DNA of 64,000 nucleotides from Enterobacter sp. Ag1 (GCA_000277545.1 AKXM01000016.1:186001-250000), one strand, 5' to 3'. Positions 47,674 to 54,455 are shown, counted from the stretch's first letter. The notes: generated by a model not told the origin, from the sequence alone. Program-made: numbers and translations.

Positions 47674-47838
47674 TTACATGTGTTTAATGATAGCGTCGCC
47701 AAACTCTGAACATTTCAGCAGCTTAGCGCCATCCATCAGACGCTCGAAGTCATAGGTTACGGTCTTAGCTTCGATAGCGCCTTCCATACCCTTAACGATC
47801 AGGTCAGCCGCTTCGAACCATTCCATATGACGCAGCAT
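47674..47838 (-). pseudogene. icd: displaced 3' end of icd (isocitrate dehydrogenase)
   Basis: Exactly 165 bases encode the last 54 residues of Icd plus stop, starting [20 protein letters not shown] and ending [12 protein letters not shown]. The rest of the gene (over 1 kb) is missing: upstream of base 47838 the sequence is unrelated and AT-rich. This is the known scar of phage 21/e14-type integration, where the phage supplies a replacement 3' end for the working icd on the far side of the prophage. The fragment here should be non-functional. Confidence 0.93.
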
Positions 47839-48077
47839 TACATACATAAAAACATAGTAAAATAATGTTTTATATGGAATTTATCAACTACCAGTGTTTG
47901 ATTTTACGCCAAAACAACCGTGTGCTAACTTATTGAAACTACTATAGTTGTTGTTAGTTTTGGGGAAGAGAATTTAACCATTAAGAGCTCAAGCGAATAC
48001 GTTCAGATTATGAGGGTGGGGTTTATGTAACTGATTTGAAATACCATTTACCGCACTATATATCGGACATAGCGGAG

Positions 48078-48123
48078 TTAGATGGAAGGCACTATTAGCG
48101 TGTTAGTACAGCCTTCCATCTAA
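48078..48123. repeat. 13-bp perfect inverted repeat in the att-proximal gap
   Basis: TTAGATGGAAGGC and GCCTTCCATCTAA flank a 20-base loop, in the 322-bp AT-rich gap 47839-48160 between the icd scar and the first prophage gene. No T-run follows, so a recombinase-arm or protein-binding role is as likely as termination. Nothing else is recognised in this gap. Confidence 0.7.
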
Positions 48124-48160
48124 TCACTGTTAGCCGTGTCAAGGAGCGGCAAGCGAACCT

Positions 48161-48946
48161 ATGAAATTGAAACTGCACATACTTTCTTTCTCGGCATTGT
48201 TATTCACTATTGCGCCTGTGTGGGCTGAAGGGTCTGGAGCAAAGGCCATATGTGAGCTTCCTCGTCCAACTCTGCCTCGCAAGTCTGCGCAGACTGTTAT
48301 GCCTGAAATAAGCCTCGTCTGCGGATCAAATACGGTTTCTCAGACAGTCAGCATGCCGCCAACACCAAACATAACTACTGTCCCCACTCAAAGCGGCAAT
48401 GTGCCCACGAGTACATCAACCATTATCGCGTTGATCTCTGGGGCTGCCGGGATATTCGGTGCGCTGGCCGGCGGACTTGCTAGTCTCTATGTTGCCAGGC
48501 ATAAGGCGAAGTCTGATTTGGAACTAGAAACCAAGCGCCTGCAGGCGAATCTTGTAGCGACAGAACGGCTTCGTTGGCTACAAGATATTCGGAAAAGGTT
48601 TTCGAACTTATATTCTCAGCTAGACATGCAGTACAATTTTGCGAAGCGTACTGTGGATAACAGTGACATTGCTATCATACAGAAGCAACTTGATGAGATG
48701 TCTTCTGAGATTATGGAGCAATGTAACATGATCATGGTAATGCTGAATACAGCCAAACCTGATCAAGCCAAGCTTTACGATGTGCTTCAACAGGTGCTTA
48801 GATTCATACCGAGAGTATTTCAGCAAGCGCCAGCAAAAATCACGAACATACATGACAAAGAGTATGGCGAGTATAAACAAGCTGCATTCGACGCAATGAC
48901 ACGCTTGGGCGTAGAGACTTGGCGACAAGTGAAATCATTGTCGTGA
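48161..48946 (+). CDS. hypothetical membrane protein with coiled coil
   Basis: A 261-residue protein. A signal peptide ends at PVWA (residue 22). A Pro/Thr-rich stretch precedes one membrane helix at about residues 90-112 (IALISGAAGIFGALAGGLASLYVA). The C-terminal cytoplasmic half is predicted coiled coil, with RLQANLVATERLRWLQDIRKRF and LDEMSSEIMEQCNMIMVML. I recognise no family. It sits at the extreme end of the prophage, a usual position for lysogen-expressed conversion or defence genes. Its ribosome binding site is weak (AAGGAG about 15 bases upstream). Confidence 0.72.
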   Translation: MKLKLHILSFSALLFTIAPVWAEGSGAKAICELPRPTLPRKSAQTVMPEISLVCGSNTVSQTVSMPPTPNITTVPTQSGNVPTSTSTIIALISGAAGIFGALAGGLASLYVARHKAKSDLELETKRLQANLVATERLRWLQDIRKRFSNLYSQLDMQYNFAKRTVDNSDIAIIQKQLDEMSSEIMEQCNMIMVMLNTAKPDQAKLYDVLQQVLRFIPRVFQQAPAKITNIHDKEYGEYKQAAFDAMTRLGVETWRQVKSLS

Positions 48947-49033
48947 GCGCGCGACGGCTAACATTTAAATAGATGTTGATTAACCCGTTGAACCCACAGC
49001 GCATAGCAGCCCTAAAGACGGTAGTGATCCATT

Positions 49034-49078
49034 ATGGGGTGTCGGGGGGCGGAGGTTCAAATCCTCTCGTGCCGACCA
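49034..49078 (+). pseudogene. 3' fragment of tRNA-Pro(GGG)
   Basis: From the GGG anticodon region to the CCA end, 45 bases agree with E. coli proL as I remember it, apart from one change (GGGGGTCGG to GGGGGGCGG). It holds the T-arm GGAGG-TTCAAAT-CCTCT and the 3' acceptor half CGTGCCGACCA. The 5' half is absent, since the preceding bases do not resemble it. It is probably an attachment-site relic, not a working tRNA. The rest of the 423-bp gap 48947-49369 is AT-rich and holds only the hairpin at 49091-49112 and the SOS box. Confidence 0.85.
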
Positions 49079-49089
49079 AATAAACACTG

Positions 49090-49107
49090 AAAACCAGCCT
49101 CTTACGG
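49090..49107. repeat. 18-bp direct repeat, copy 1
   Basis: AAAACCAGCCTCTTACGG occurs here and identically at 50734-50751, 1,644 bases apart on the same strand, bracketing the dinI-like to DUF1493 genes. Confidence 0.85.
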
Positions 49108-49112
49108 CTGGT
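49091..49112 (+). terminator. hairpin after tRNA fragment
   Basis: AAACCAGCC pairs with GGCTGGTTT around TCTTACG-type loop. It probably is the ancestral downstream terminator. Its 5' half is repeated at 50734-50751. Confidence 0.7.
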
Positions 49113-49336
49113 TTGTGTGACTTGCTTGATATTCCTAGTTCATATTCATGGCCTAGGGCAATATTAATGACGCAGATATAGGTTGTGATTTAAAATGCAA
49201 CCTGCTGTTTTATAATGAAATATATCTAAATAGGCATGATAAAAATAGATAAAATCAGTCAATAAAATTCATAGTAAAATCAACGAATAGAAAATGATTT
49301 GCAGAATGGTGTTGACTGTTGCCTACCCCGCAAAAA

Positions 49337-49352
49337 CTGTATACACATACAG
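49337..49352. promoter_or_regulatory. LexA (SOS) box before dinI-like gene
   Basis: CTGT-ATACACAT-ACAG fits CTGT-N8-ACAG perfectly and ends 17 bases before the ATG at 49370. LexA control is therefore expected. Confidence 0.9.
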
Positions 49353-49369
49353 CAATTAAGGGGCTAAAA

Positions 49370-49609
49370 ATGTTCGTTGAACTCGTCTATGACAAACGCA
49401 ATGTAGAGGGTTTACCCGGCGCAAAAGAAATCATCCTGGCTGAGCTGACGAGGCGTGTGCATCGCGTCTTTCCCGAAGCTGACGTGCGCGTTAAACCGAT
49501 GGAATCCAGCTCTGTTAACAGTGACTGCACGAAAAATGAGAAAGAGAAGCTGAGTCGTCTGGTCGAAGAGATGTTCGATGAAGCTGAGTTCTGGCTTGTT
49601 AGCGAGTAA
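49370..49609 (+). CDS. DinI-like family protein
   Basis: A 79-residue protein like E. coli DinI (FVELVYDKRNVEGLPGAKEII, AELTRRVHRVFPEADVRVKPM, LVEEMFDEAEFWLVSE). DinI binds RecA filaments and tunes the SOS response. Prophage copies are common and may delay or trigger induction. The ATG at 49370 is right after AGGGGC; a longer frame starting at 49319 would include the LexA box and is rejected. A conserved hypothetical gene follows. Confidence 0.88.
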   Translation: MFVELVYDKRNVEGLPGAKEIILAELTRRVHRVFPEADVRVKPMESSSVNSDCTKNEKEKLSRLVEEMFDEAEFWLVSE

Positions 49610-49614
49610 CTGGC

Positions 49615-49851
49615 ATGGACAACATGATCATATCCGGCGTCAGGATTTACTTTCCGCGACTAGGCGAAAAGCTCCCGGTACCGTCTGCTGATATGCGTAC
49701 CTTTGCGATTAAAGGTACCACTGGCGATCGTTGCTGTGTTCTTGGGTTCTGGAATGGTAAATGGCGGGTACTGTCTCTTCCTGAGTATGAGAGTTCAGGA
49801 AAGGCGATTATGGCGGTAGCCAGGCGAGGGAAACGAGCATCGTGTCAATGA
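49615..49851 (+). CDS. hypothetical phage protein
   Basis: A 78-residue protein (MDNMIISGVRIYFPRLGEKLPVPSAD, TTGDRCCVLGFWNGKWRVLSL). It starts 5 bases after the dinI-like stop, so it is likely in the same SOS-controlled message. A second start (MIISG) at 49624 is possible. The sequence looks like a small beta-rich domain; I recognise no family. Confidence 0.55.
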   Translation: MDNMIISGVRIYFPRLGEKLPVPSADMRTFAIKGTTGDRCCVLGFWNGKWRVLSLPEYESSGKAIMAVARRGKRASCQ

Positions 49852-49963
49852 TACAATTCAGCGGGAGCAAGCCACTTTCCGAAACTGCGCTTGGTTGTTG
49901 AAGTCCACAGTTTCTATGATTAATGTCCTTACTGAGACGATAATCATTTAGGATATTGAACGT

Positions 49964-50404
49964 ATGGATACTATCGAACAGATAAAGGGCTATTACTTTA
50001 AAGGGATCCACAATCTGTCTTGCGGGGAATTGGCTTTTTGGATCACAGTAGATGAAGCAGAGAAGCAGCTCGGTGGGATCGATATTGTTGCATTTGCCTT
50101 TATTCTTGGTGGATTGAATGTCATTCATGTTCCCGGAAAGCCGCTTACCGCAACGCCGGGAACCAGTTTTTTATCCCTCTATCTCCGACGAATGATTTCT
50201 TATCGACTTAATTCCCGCTGGCGTTCTCCAACATGGAAAACATTAGTTGGCGGGGGTTGGGCAAAAACAACAAGCTTGGGTGGACTTATAGGACGCTGGA
50301 TCCCTTGGGTAGGAGTTGCGATCACTGCATATGATGTAATGATTATCGCCAAAAGAAGTATTCAGCGTTACAACCTGATTGTTCGCCCAGGAGACAAGAT
50401 ATGA
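49964..50404 (+). CDS. STM2901-like prophage membrane protein
   Basis: A 146-residue protein. It resembles the Salmonella STM2901 type found next to DUF1493 genes: LSCGELAFWITVDEAEKQLGG, DIVAFAFILGGLNVIHVPGKP, SLYLRRMISYRLNSRW and LIGRWIPWVGVAITAYDVM. Two hydrophobic segments lie at about 48-62 and 104-122. Its function is unknown. Its end overlaps the next gene as ATGA, so the pair is translated together. The resemblance is by recall of pattern and not by search. Confidence 0.65.
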   Translation: MDTIEQIKGYYFKGIHNLSCGELAFWITVDEAEKQLGGIDIVAFAFILGGLNVIHVPGKPLTATPGTSFLSLYLRRMISYRLNSRWRSPTWKTLVGGGWAKTTSLGGLIGRWIPWVGVAITAYDVMIIAKRSIQRYNLIVRPGDKI

Positions 50405-50724
50405 TTGAACTTGAAAGGGCAGTTTTGCAGTTTGTTAAAACAGAGCTGGGTGATAGCAGCATTGAAGTATCCTCATCGCTTAGCACCGGGAAGCACCAAA
50501 CTGTACCAGAGGATATACTGGATATGATGGATAAATATTCCGCCAAATTTAACGTTGATTGCAGCAATATTCATTGGCGCAGATATTTTCCTCAGACAGT
50601 TTTACCTTTCCTGCCCAACTGTATTTTACCCGAGCGCCTGAAATCAGATCGACACAATCCTGAGCTATTTACGATCGGTATGATGATTGAATCAGCCAAA
50701 GCGGGTCGCTGGCTTTACGATTAA
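50401..50724 (+). CDS. DUF1493 family protein
   Basis: A 107-residue protein with the DUF1493 features LQFVKTELGDSSIEVSSSLSTGKHQTVPEDILDMMDKYSAKFNVDCSNI. The family looks like a modified acyl-carrier-type helical domain, but the serine of a carrier protein is not obvious. It overlaps the membrane protein gene by four bases. Function unknown. Confidence 0.75.
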   Translation: MIELERAVLQFVKTELGDSSIEVSSSLSTGKHQTVPEDILDMMDKYSAKFNVDCSNIHWRRYFPQTVLPFLPNCILPERLKSDRHNPELFTIGMMIESAKAGRWLYD

Positions 50725-50733
50725 CAATCATTT

Positions 50734-50751
50734 AAAACCAGCCTCTTACGG
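50734..50751. repeat. 18-bp direct repeat, copy 2
   Basis: Identical to 49090-49107 but followed by ATGTTTTTT instead of CTGGTTT, so the hairpin is not restored here. It marks the right edge of the plus-strand cargo genes. Confidence 0.85.
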
Positions 50752-50819
50752 ATGTTTTTTGTCCCTGAGTTTTACGTGGGGAACTGTTGGGGAGAAATGG
50801 GGGAATTACTGCCGACGAA

Positions 50820-51203
50820 TTACATGCATGGGTTGTCGTCAAATTCCTCCAGTCGGGCATCGTTGATGATGTACGTCACAACGCCAAACACGTCCAAAGG
50901 CTCATCATCTGATCCATGATTTTCCCGGGCGCCAGTGTCTAGCCGCTCAAGATATTTGTGCGGGTGGAGCCGCAGCCGGCGCAAACGAAATTCCCCGTCA
51001 ATTGCGCAGGCAAGAATCGATCCATCACACTGCGTGGCCGCCGTGTCGACAACCAGCAGAGCCCCTTTGATAATCCCGGCGCGCAGGCATGTTTCCGATG
51101 CGCGCATGAAGTAAGTTGCAGCTGGCCTGCTGATTAGCTGGCGGTCGAGAGAAATGCGGCTCTCTACATAGTCCTGAGCTGGCGATGGAAAACCCATGAT
51201 CAA
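50820..51203 (-). CDS. UmuD'-like protein (HumD type) lacking the Ser/Lys dyad
   Basis: A 127-residue protein aligned with E. coli UmuD from residue 25 onwards: MIMGFPSPAQDYVESRISLD starts at the UmuD cleavage site, so the N-terminal arm is absent, as in the P1-encoded HumD. In E. coli S60 and K97 make the self-cleavage site; here the equivalents are C39 (ASETCLRAG) and R75 (DGEFRLRRL). Self-cleavage is neither needed nor expected. It would act as a ready-made UmuD' partner for a polymerase V catalytic subunit, or in RecA control. No umuC gene adjoins it. Its start overlaps the upstream gene as ATGA. Confidence 0.82.
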   Translation of the reverse strand: MIMGFPSPAQDYVESRISLDRQLISRPAATYFMRASETCLRAGIIKGALLVVDTAATQCDGSILACAIDGEFRLRRLRLHPHKYLERLDTGARENHGSDDEPLDVFGVVTYIINDARLEEFDDNPCM

Positions 51204-51439
51204 AGCCCTCCGTTAGGGTTGTAAACCATAAATGTCCTGGCTTCACCCTCTTCTGTCGATACGTCTTTGAAGGTGCTAACAGAGCTCTCAATCCAGTCGT
51301 TCGCTTGTTTCAGGCTCCACCGCCAGTTCACTTTGTTCAACTCTTTCACAAAGTCAGCAGTAGTGACCGTGCGCCGGCCGTTTTCCTCTATCCTCAAAGC
51401 CTTCCAAAATGCTCCTTCAATATCATCACGACGTGGCAT
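51200..51439 (-). CDS. hypothetical SOS-controlled phage protein
   Basis: A 79-residue protein (MPRRDDIEGAFWKALRIEEN, TTADFVKELNKVNWRWSLKQANDWIESS). The helical part looks like a small DNA- or protein-binding domain. It has a LexA box just upstream and its end overlaps the UmuD'-like start, so the two form one SOS operon. No characterised relative is recognised. Confidence 0.7.
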   Translation of the reverse strand: MPRRDDIEGAFWKALRIEENGRRTVTTADFVKELNKVNWRWSLKQANDWIESSVSTFKDVSTEEGEARTFMVYNPNGGL

Positions 51440-51457
51440 ATTTCACCCCAATAAATA

Positions 51458-51473
51458 CTGTTTATGCATACAG
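51458..51473. promoter_or_regulatory. LexA (SOS) box before the UmuD'-like operon
   Basis: CTGT-TTATGCAT-ACAG fits the LexA consensus perfectly, 19-34 bases before the start codon at 51439. Confidence 0.92.
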
Positions 51474-51545
51474 TATATTTTGGAATTTTTAGGAATCAAC
51501 AGTAGAAGAGGCACGATCGGCTAAGGGTCTGGCAGGAGGGAGAAT

Positions 51546-53042
51546 TTATTTTTTTGCTAACAGTGCTTCGAGTTCTTCTATCCGGGTCCCCTGCCGCTTC
51601 ACGGTCTCTGCTAGTTCATTGAAGCCATTAACAAGTAGCGCGACCACGCCATTGTAGTTAACGCCAAGCATCTTTTCTTCACCGTACTCATACACGCACT
51701 CGGGCAGCACCTCGTTAACGTCCTGTGCGATTAAACCCGCCTCCTCTGAATAATAGGAGTGCTCATCTTCTACCAAATTTCCGCGCTTGAGATAGGTATA
51801 ACCGACCAGGGATGACAGTTTTTCCAGCGGGGTTTCTATGCGTTTGAGATTGGCTTTTAAACGCAGGTCAGACGCACTTACCCAGTTACCCTGGGCCGTG
51901 CCGTTTGCATAGAACGTTGACTGGAAGCCACCCACAATGAGAGCCGTCGCGTGGTTATTATCCGCTGCAATAACGGTGCTCATGCAAGAGCCCCAATCCC
52001 GGCCCCATTCGACCGATTTCCATACAGTTGAAGCCCCGCCTGTTACCTCCGACTGTATGATTGTTCCGGCGCCCATGCTACGCCAGTTACCCCACGACCC
52101 ACCCTGAACTCTAGCGGTCGACATCGCCCCAGAAGCCCCTGCTACTACGCCACCAAAAGCCAGTCTCGCTACATCATTTAATTCAGGGAATGAAATTTGT
52201 TTTGCAACATTGATATTATCAACCCCGGAAAAAAGCCCATTCTCATCAAATTGAAAATATCTATGCTTTTCCCGGCCATTTGTTACGTGGATTGTCGCTT
52301 TTGCCGCTTCACTTTGCACTTCATGATACATGCGTGCCATCGACACAATAGCAGTACCGTCATCGGTCAGCCTGCGGGACTCAAAAACACCGCCATTTTG
52401 CACTGCACTGGCTTTTGTATCGAGCCGTAGTCCTCCATGAGTCACTAAATTGCCATCACCCAGACCAAGGTTCATGCGTGCGTGTCCCGCATCGGTTGCA
52501 CCGGTACCGCCTGACGTCACTGGGATTGGTTTATTAACTCCCCACCCGTCCTGTATCTGGAATAATCCATCATCACCGAGGACTATCCTGTACCCCCCTT
52601 TCGGGGAGTATAAAAAAGAATATTTGTCGAACGTTTTTAATAATGAAGCAAAATAGTTAAGTGATGGACCGGTGTATGTACTCCCGTCAGGAAGTTTAAC
52701 GGTAATTGTCCCTGTTCCGCTGAATACCTGCTGCCAGTTCTGCTTGTCATAGTTCAGGCCACGCAGCGCTTCTGCACTTTGAGCAACTAAGGCTGCGGTG
52801 ACCATATTCAATGCAACACGCGGCACTGCTGACCAGGCGGCTCCTGATTGTGTCGGGCCGGTGTATACACTAACGAGTGTTAATACCGTGACGCCCTCAA
52901 CTGATTTAACTGGCAGCGTGTACGGTACGCCTCCGACAGTGACAACGATAAAATCACCCGCCGCAACCTCAGTATTGAATGCCGTTCCAGCGCCTGTTAC
53001 TGCTGCGCTATTGTTTGTGAGCGTAAGTGTTCCTGCAGACAT
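51546..53042 (-). CDS. tail fibre protein with S74 intramolecular chaperone
   Basis: A 498-residue structural protein. An N-terminal region (AGTLTLTNNSAAVTGAGTAFNTEVAAGDFIVV) anchors it; GGTGATDAGHARMNLGLG is a repeat typical of side-tail fibres. The C-terminal peptidase_S74 chaperone starts at about residue 390 with SDLRLKANL (catalytic Ser 391), and ends in a coiled coil (ELAETVKRQGTRIEELEALL). The chaperone is cut off after folding a trimer. It is the last gene on the minus-strand tail operon, downstream of cor. Confidence 0.9.
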   Translation of the reverse strand: MSAGTLTLTNNSAAVTGAGTAFNTEVAAGDFIVVTVGGVPYTLPVKSVEGVTVLTLVSVYTGPTQSGAAWSAVPRVALNMVTAALVAQSAEALRGLNYDKQNWQQVFSGTGTITVKLPDGSTYTGPSLNYFASLLKTFDKYSFLYSPKGGYRIVLGDDGLFQIQDGWGVNKPIPVTSGGTGATDAGHARMNLGLGDGNLVTHGGLRLDTKASAVQNGGVFESRRLTDDGTAIVSMARMYHEVQSEAAKATIHVTNGREKHRYFQFDENGLFSGVDNINVAKQISFPELNDVARLAFGGVVAGASGAMSTARVQGGSWGNWRSMGAGTIIQSEVTGGASTVWKSVEWGRDWGSCMSTVIAADNNHATALIVGGFQSTFYANGTAQGNWVSASDLRLKANLKRIETPLEKLSSLVGYTYLKRGNLVEDEHSYYSEEAGLIAQDVNEVLPECVYEYGEEKMLGVNYNGVVALLVNGFNELAETVKRQGTRIEELEALLAKK

Positions 53043-53199
53043 GACTTCTCCCGCATAAATATATAAGTGATACCTACCATAAAAGGTGGGTGGTTATTAT
53101 TTACAAAAATTAAATGCCGTGTAACTTACCAGCCATAGAAAAAAATCAGCGCAAGCGGATTGTCTGTGGTTAATACAACCTCTATGAAAGGAATTAAAT

Positions 53200-53436
53200 A
53201 TGAAAGTTATCAAGCTGCTTGCTATTTCATCTGTGATGTACCTGTCAGGATGTGCTGGACTGATTGAGAAACAAGAGCCAATATGCACTGCTCAGGCAAA
53301 CATCGGTGGTACTGAAACCGCAGTTCAGATTTACGGAGTTAGAAAGACAGCAGGACAGACTCAATATAAAGTTGGATATCCTTTCAACTGGAAGTGGGTA
53401 AGTAAATCAAATTTCACAGCCTCTACCTGCCAGTAA
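53200..53436 (+). CDS. cor: phage exclusion lipoprotein Cor
   Basis: A 78-residue lipoprotein matching the Cor proteins of N15/phi80/HK022-like phages. The lipobox is LSGC with C18. GLIEKQEPICTAQANIGGTETAVQIYGVRKTAGQTQYKVGYPFNWKWV is the shared body. Cor acts in the envelope of the lysogen and blocks adsorption of phages that use FhuA. It lies against the direction of the tail genes with its own terminator, and TTTACA/TAACTT (53100, 53122) make a plausible promoter. AAGGAATTAAAT precedes the ATG. Confidence 0.9.
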   Translation: MKVIKLLAISSVMYLSGCAGLIEKQEPICTAQANIGGTETAVQIYGVRKTAGQTQYKVGYPFNWKWVSKSNFTASTCQ

Positions 53437-53466
53437 TAGAATTTAGCCTTGATATTGGGCTCTGGT

Positions 53467-53492
53467 GCCGCCGGTTAATGGCGGCCTTTTTT
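53467..53492 (+). terminator. terminator of cor
   Basis: GCCGCC pairs with GGCGGC and is followed by six T. It touches the stop of the convergent tail gene at 53491. Confidence 0.88.
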
Positions 53493-54141
53493 ATTCGTAC
53501 CTTGATATATCTATTGCACGAACTATTGTTTTTGCATCCAGAGGCGTACCCAGCTGACTCCCTGGTGGAACCACACCAGACATTACAGGATGAATAATAG
53601 TGCTGGAACCATCGTATTTTGCAGCGAACCCAACGCCTATCTGGAATGGTCTTTGTTGGTACACCCCTATATAGAATCCAGAAAGCTCTGGTAGTATTGC
53701 CCATTTACCCGCTCTGGTGGCTGATAGCGTTAATCCGGAAGGGCTGCCTCCCTTTATTCCAATAGTTATTATATCGGTAAGCACCCTTGTTTCATTGGTA
53801 AGAATGCACTTTCCATTCTTATCCCATATCGCCATCCCCCACCTTGGCAGTGGTTGCTCCCTGGTCGTAAAAACATAACATGTGAAAGTGAATGCTGATT
53901 CATCAGAAGTGTTTGAAGTCGCAGTAACGGAAAGTGATGCCCCTATGAGAGAATAAGAAAAAAACGTATCTCCAGTTGATAGGCAGAAAGGGAGAACAAC
54001 ATCATCCGTGTTGACCGTAATATTAATTGTTACGCTTCTACTTCCTGATGATGAATATCGCCCAAGCAAAGATATTGGAGTAGATTCATCTGTGATGAAA
54101 GTATTTCCATCATCCGTCGTTAATAACATCCCCCACGACAT
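53491..54141 (-). CDS. tail-tip associated protein
   Basis: A 216-residue structural protein downstream of J. It starts MSWGMLLTTDDGNTFITDES and has beta-rich sequence (ATSNTSDESAFTFTCYVF). The internal WGMAIWDKNGKC repeats the start of the neighbouring small protein. Its start overlaps the end of that gene. The position suggests receptor-binding or decorative proteins of N15/phi80-like tails; no enzyme motif is seen. Confidence 0.75.
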   Translation of the reverse strand: MSWGMLLTTDDGNTFITDESTPISLLGRYSSSGSRSVTINITVNTDDVVLPFCLSTGDTFFSYSLIGASLSVTATSNTSDESAFTFTCYVFTTREQPLPRWGMAIWDKNGKCILTNETRVLTDIITIGIKGGSPSGLTLSATRAGKWAILPELSGFYIGVYQQRPFQIGVGFAAKYDGSSTIIHPVMSGVVPPGSQLGTPLDAKTIVRAIDISRYE

Positions 54142-54455
54142 TATAACCTCCGTAAATAAACCACAATGATTGCAGCCTGTGCCGATTCCGTTCCTATTCC
54201 AAAGCTTGTTCTTTCGCCTTCCGATATTGAAACTGAGCCACCATTTATGGTTACCACTCTTCTCCTTTCAGTAAAACCAGTGGATATGGGGGCTTGTATG
54301 TATTCTAGCTTGTATCCCTGCGGTACTGAAAAAGAAGCGCCGCCTGAAATCTGCTCAAAAGATAAGGGGAACCTTCCTACAACTGTGATTGGTACTATGC
54401 CATAGTTATTAGGCTTTCCATTCTCATCCCAACTCTGAAATCCCCATGTCATCAA
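54141..54455 (-). CDS. small tail protein
   Basis: A 104-residue protein with the start MTWGFQSWDENGKPNNYGIVP, the same sort of motif as in the next gene. Its start overlaps the J stop (ATGA). The body is beta-rich. No homologue with known function is recognised. Confidence 0.72.
   Translation of the reverse strand: MMTWGFQSWDENGKPNNYGIVPITVVGRFPLSFEQISGGASFSVPQGYKLEYIQAPISTGFTERRRVVTINGGSVSISEGERTSFGIGTESAQAAIIVVYLRRL

Noticed and set aside
47674..47838. Small independent gene of 54 codons
   Set aside because: Identity to the Icd C-terminus and the abrupt junction explain it as a displaced gene end.
49003..49078. Complete tRNA-Pro gene
   Set aside because: Only the 3' 45 bases match; D-arm and 5' acceptor are absent.
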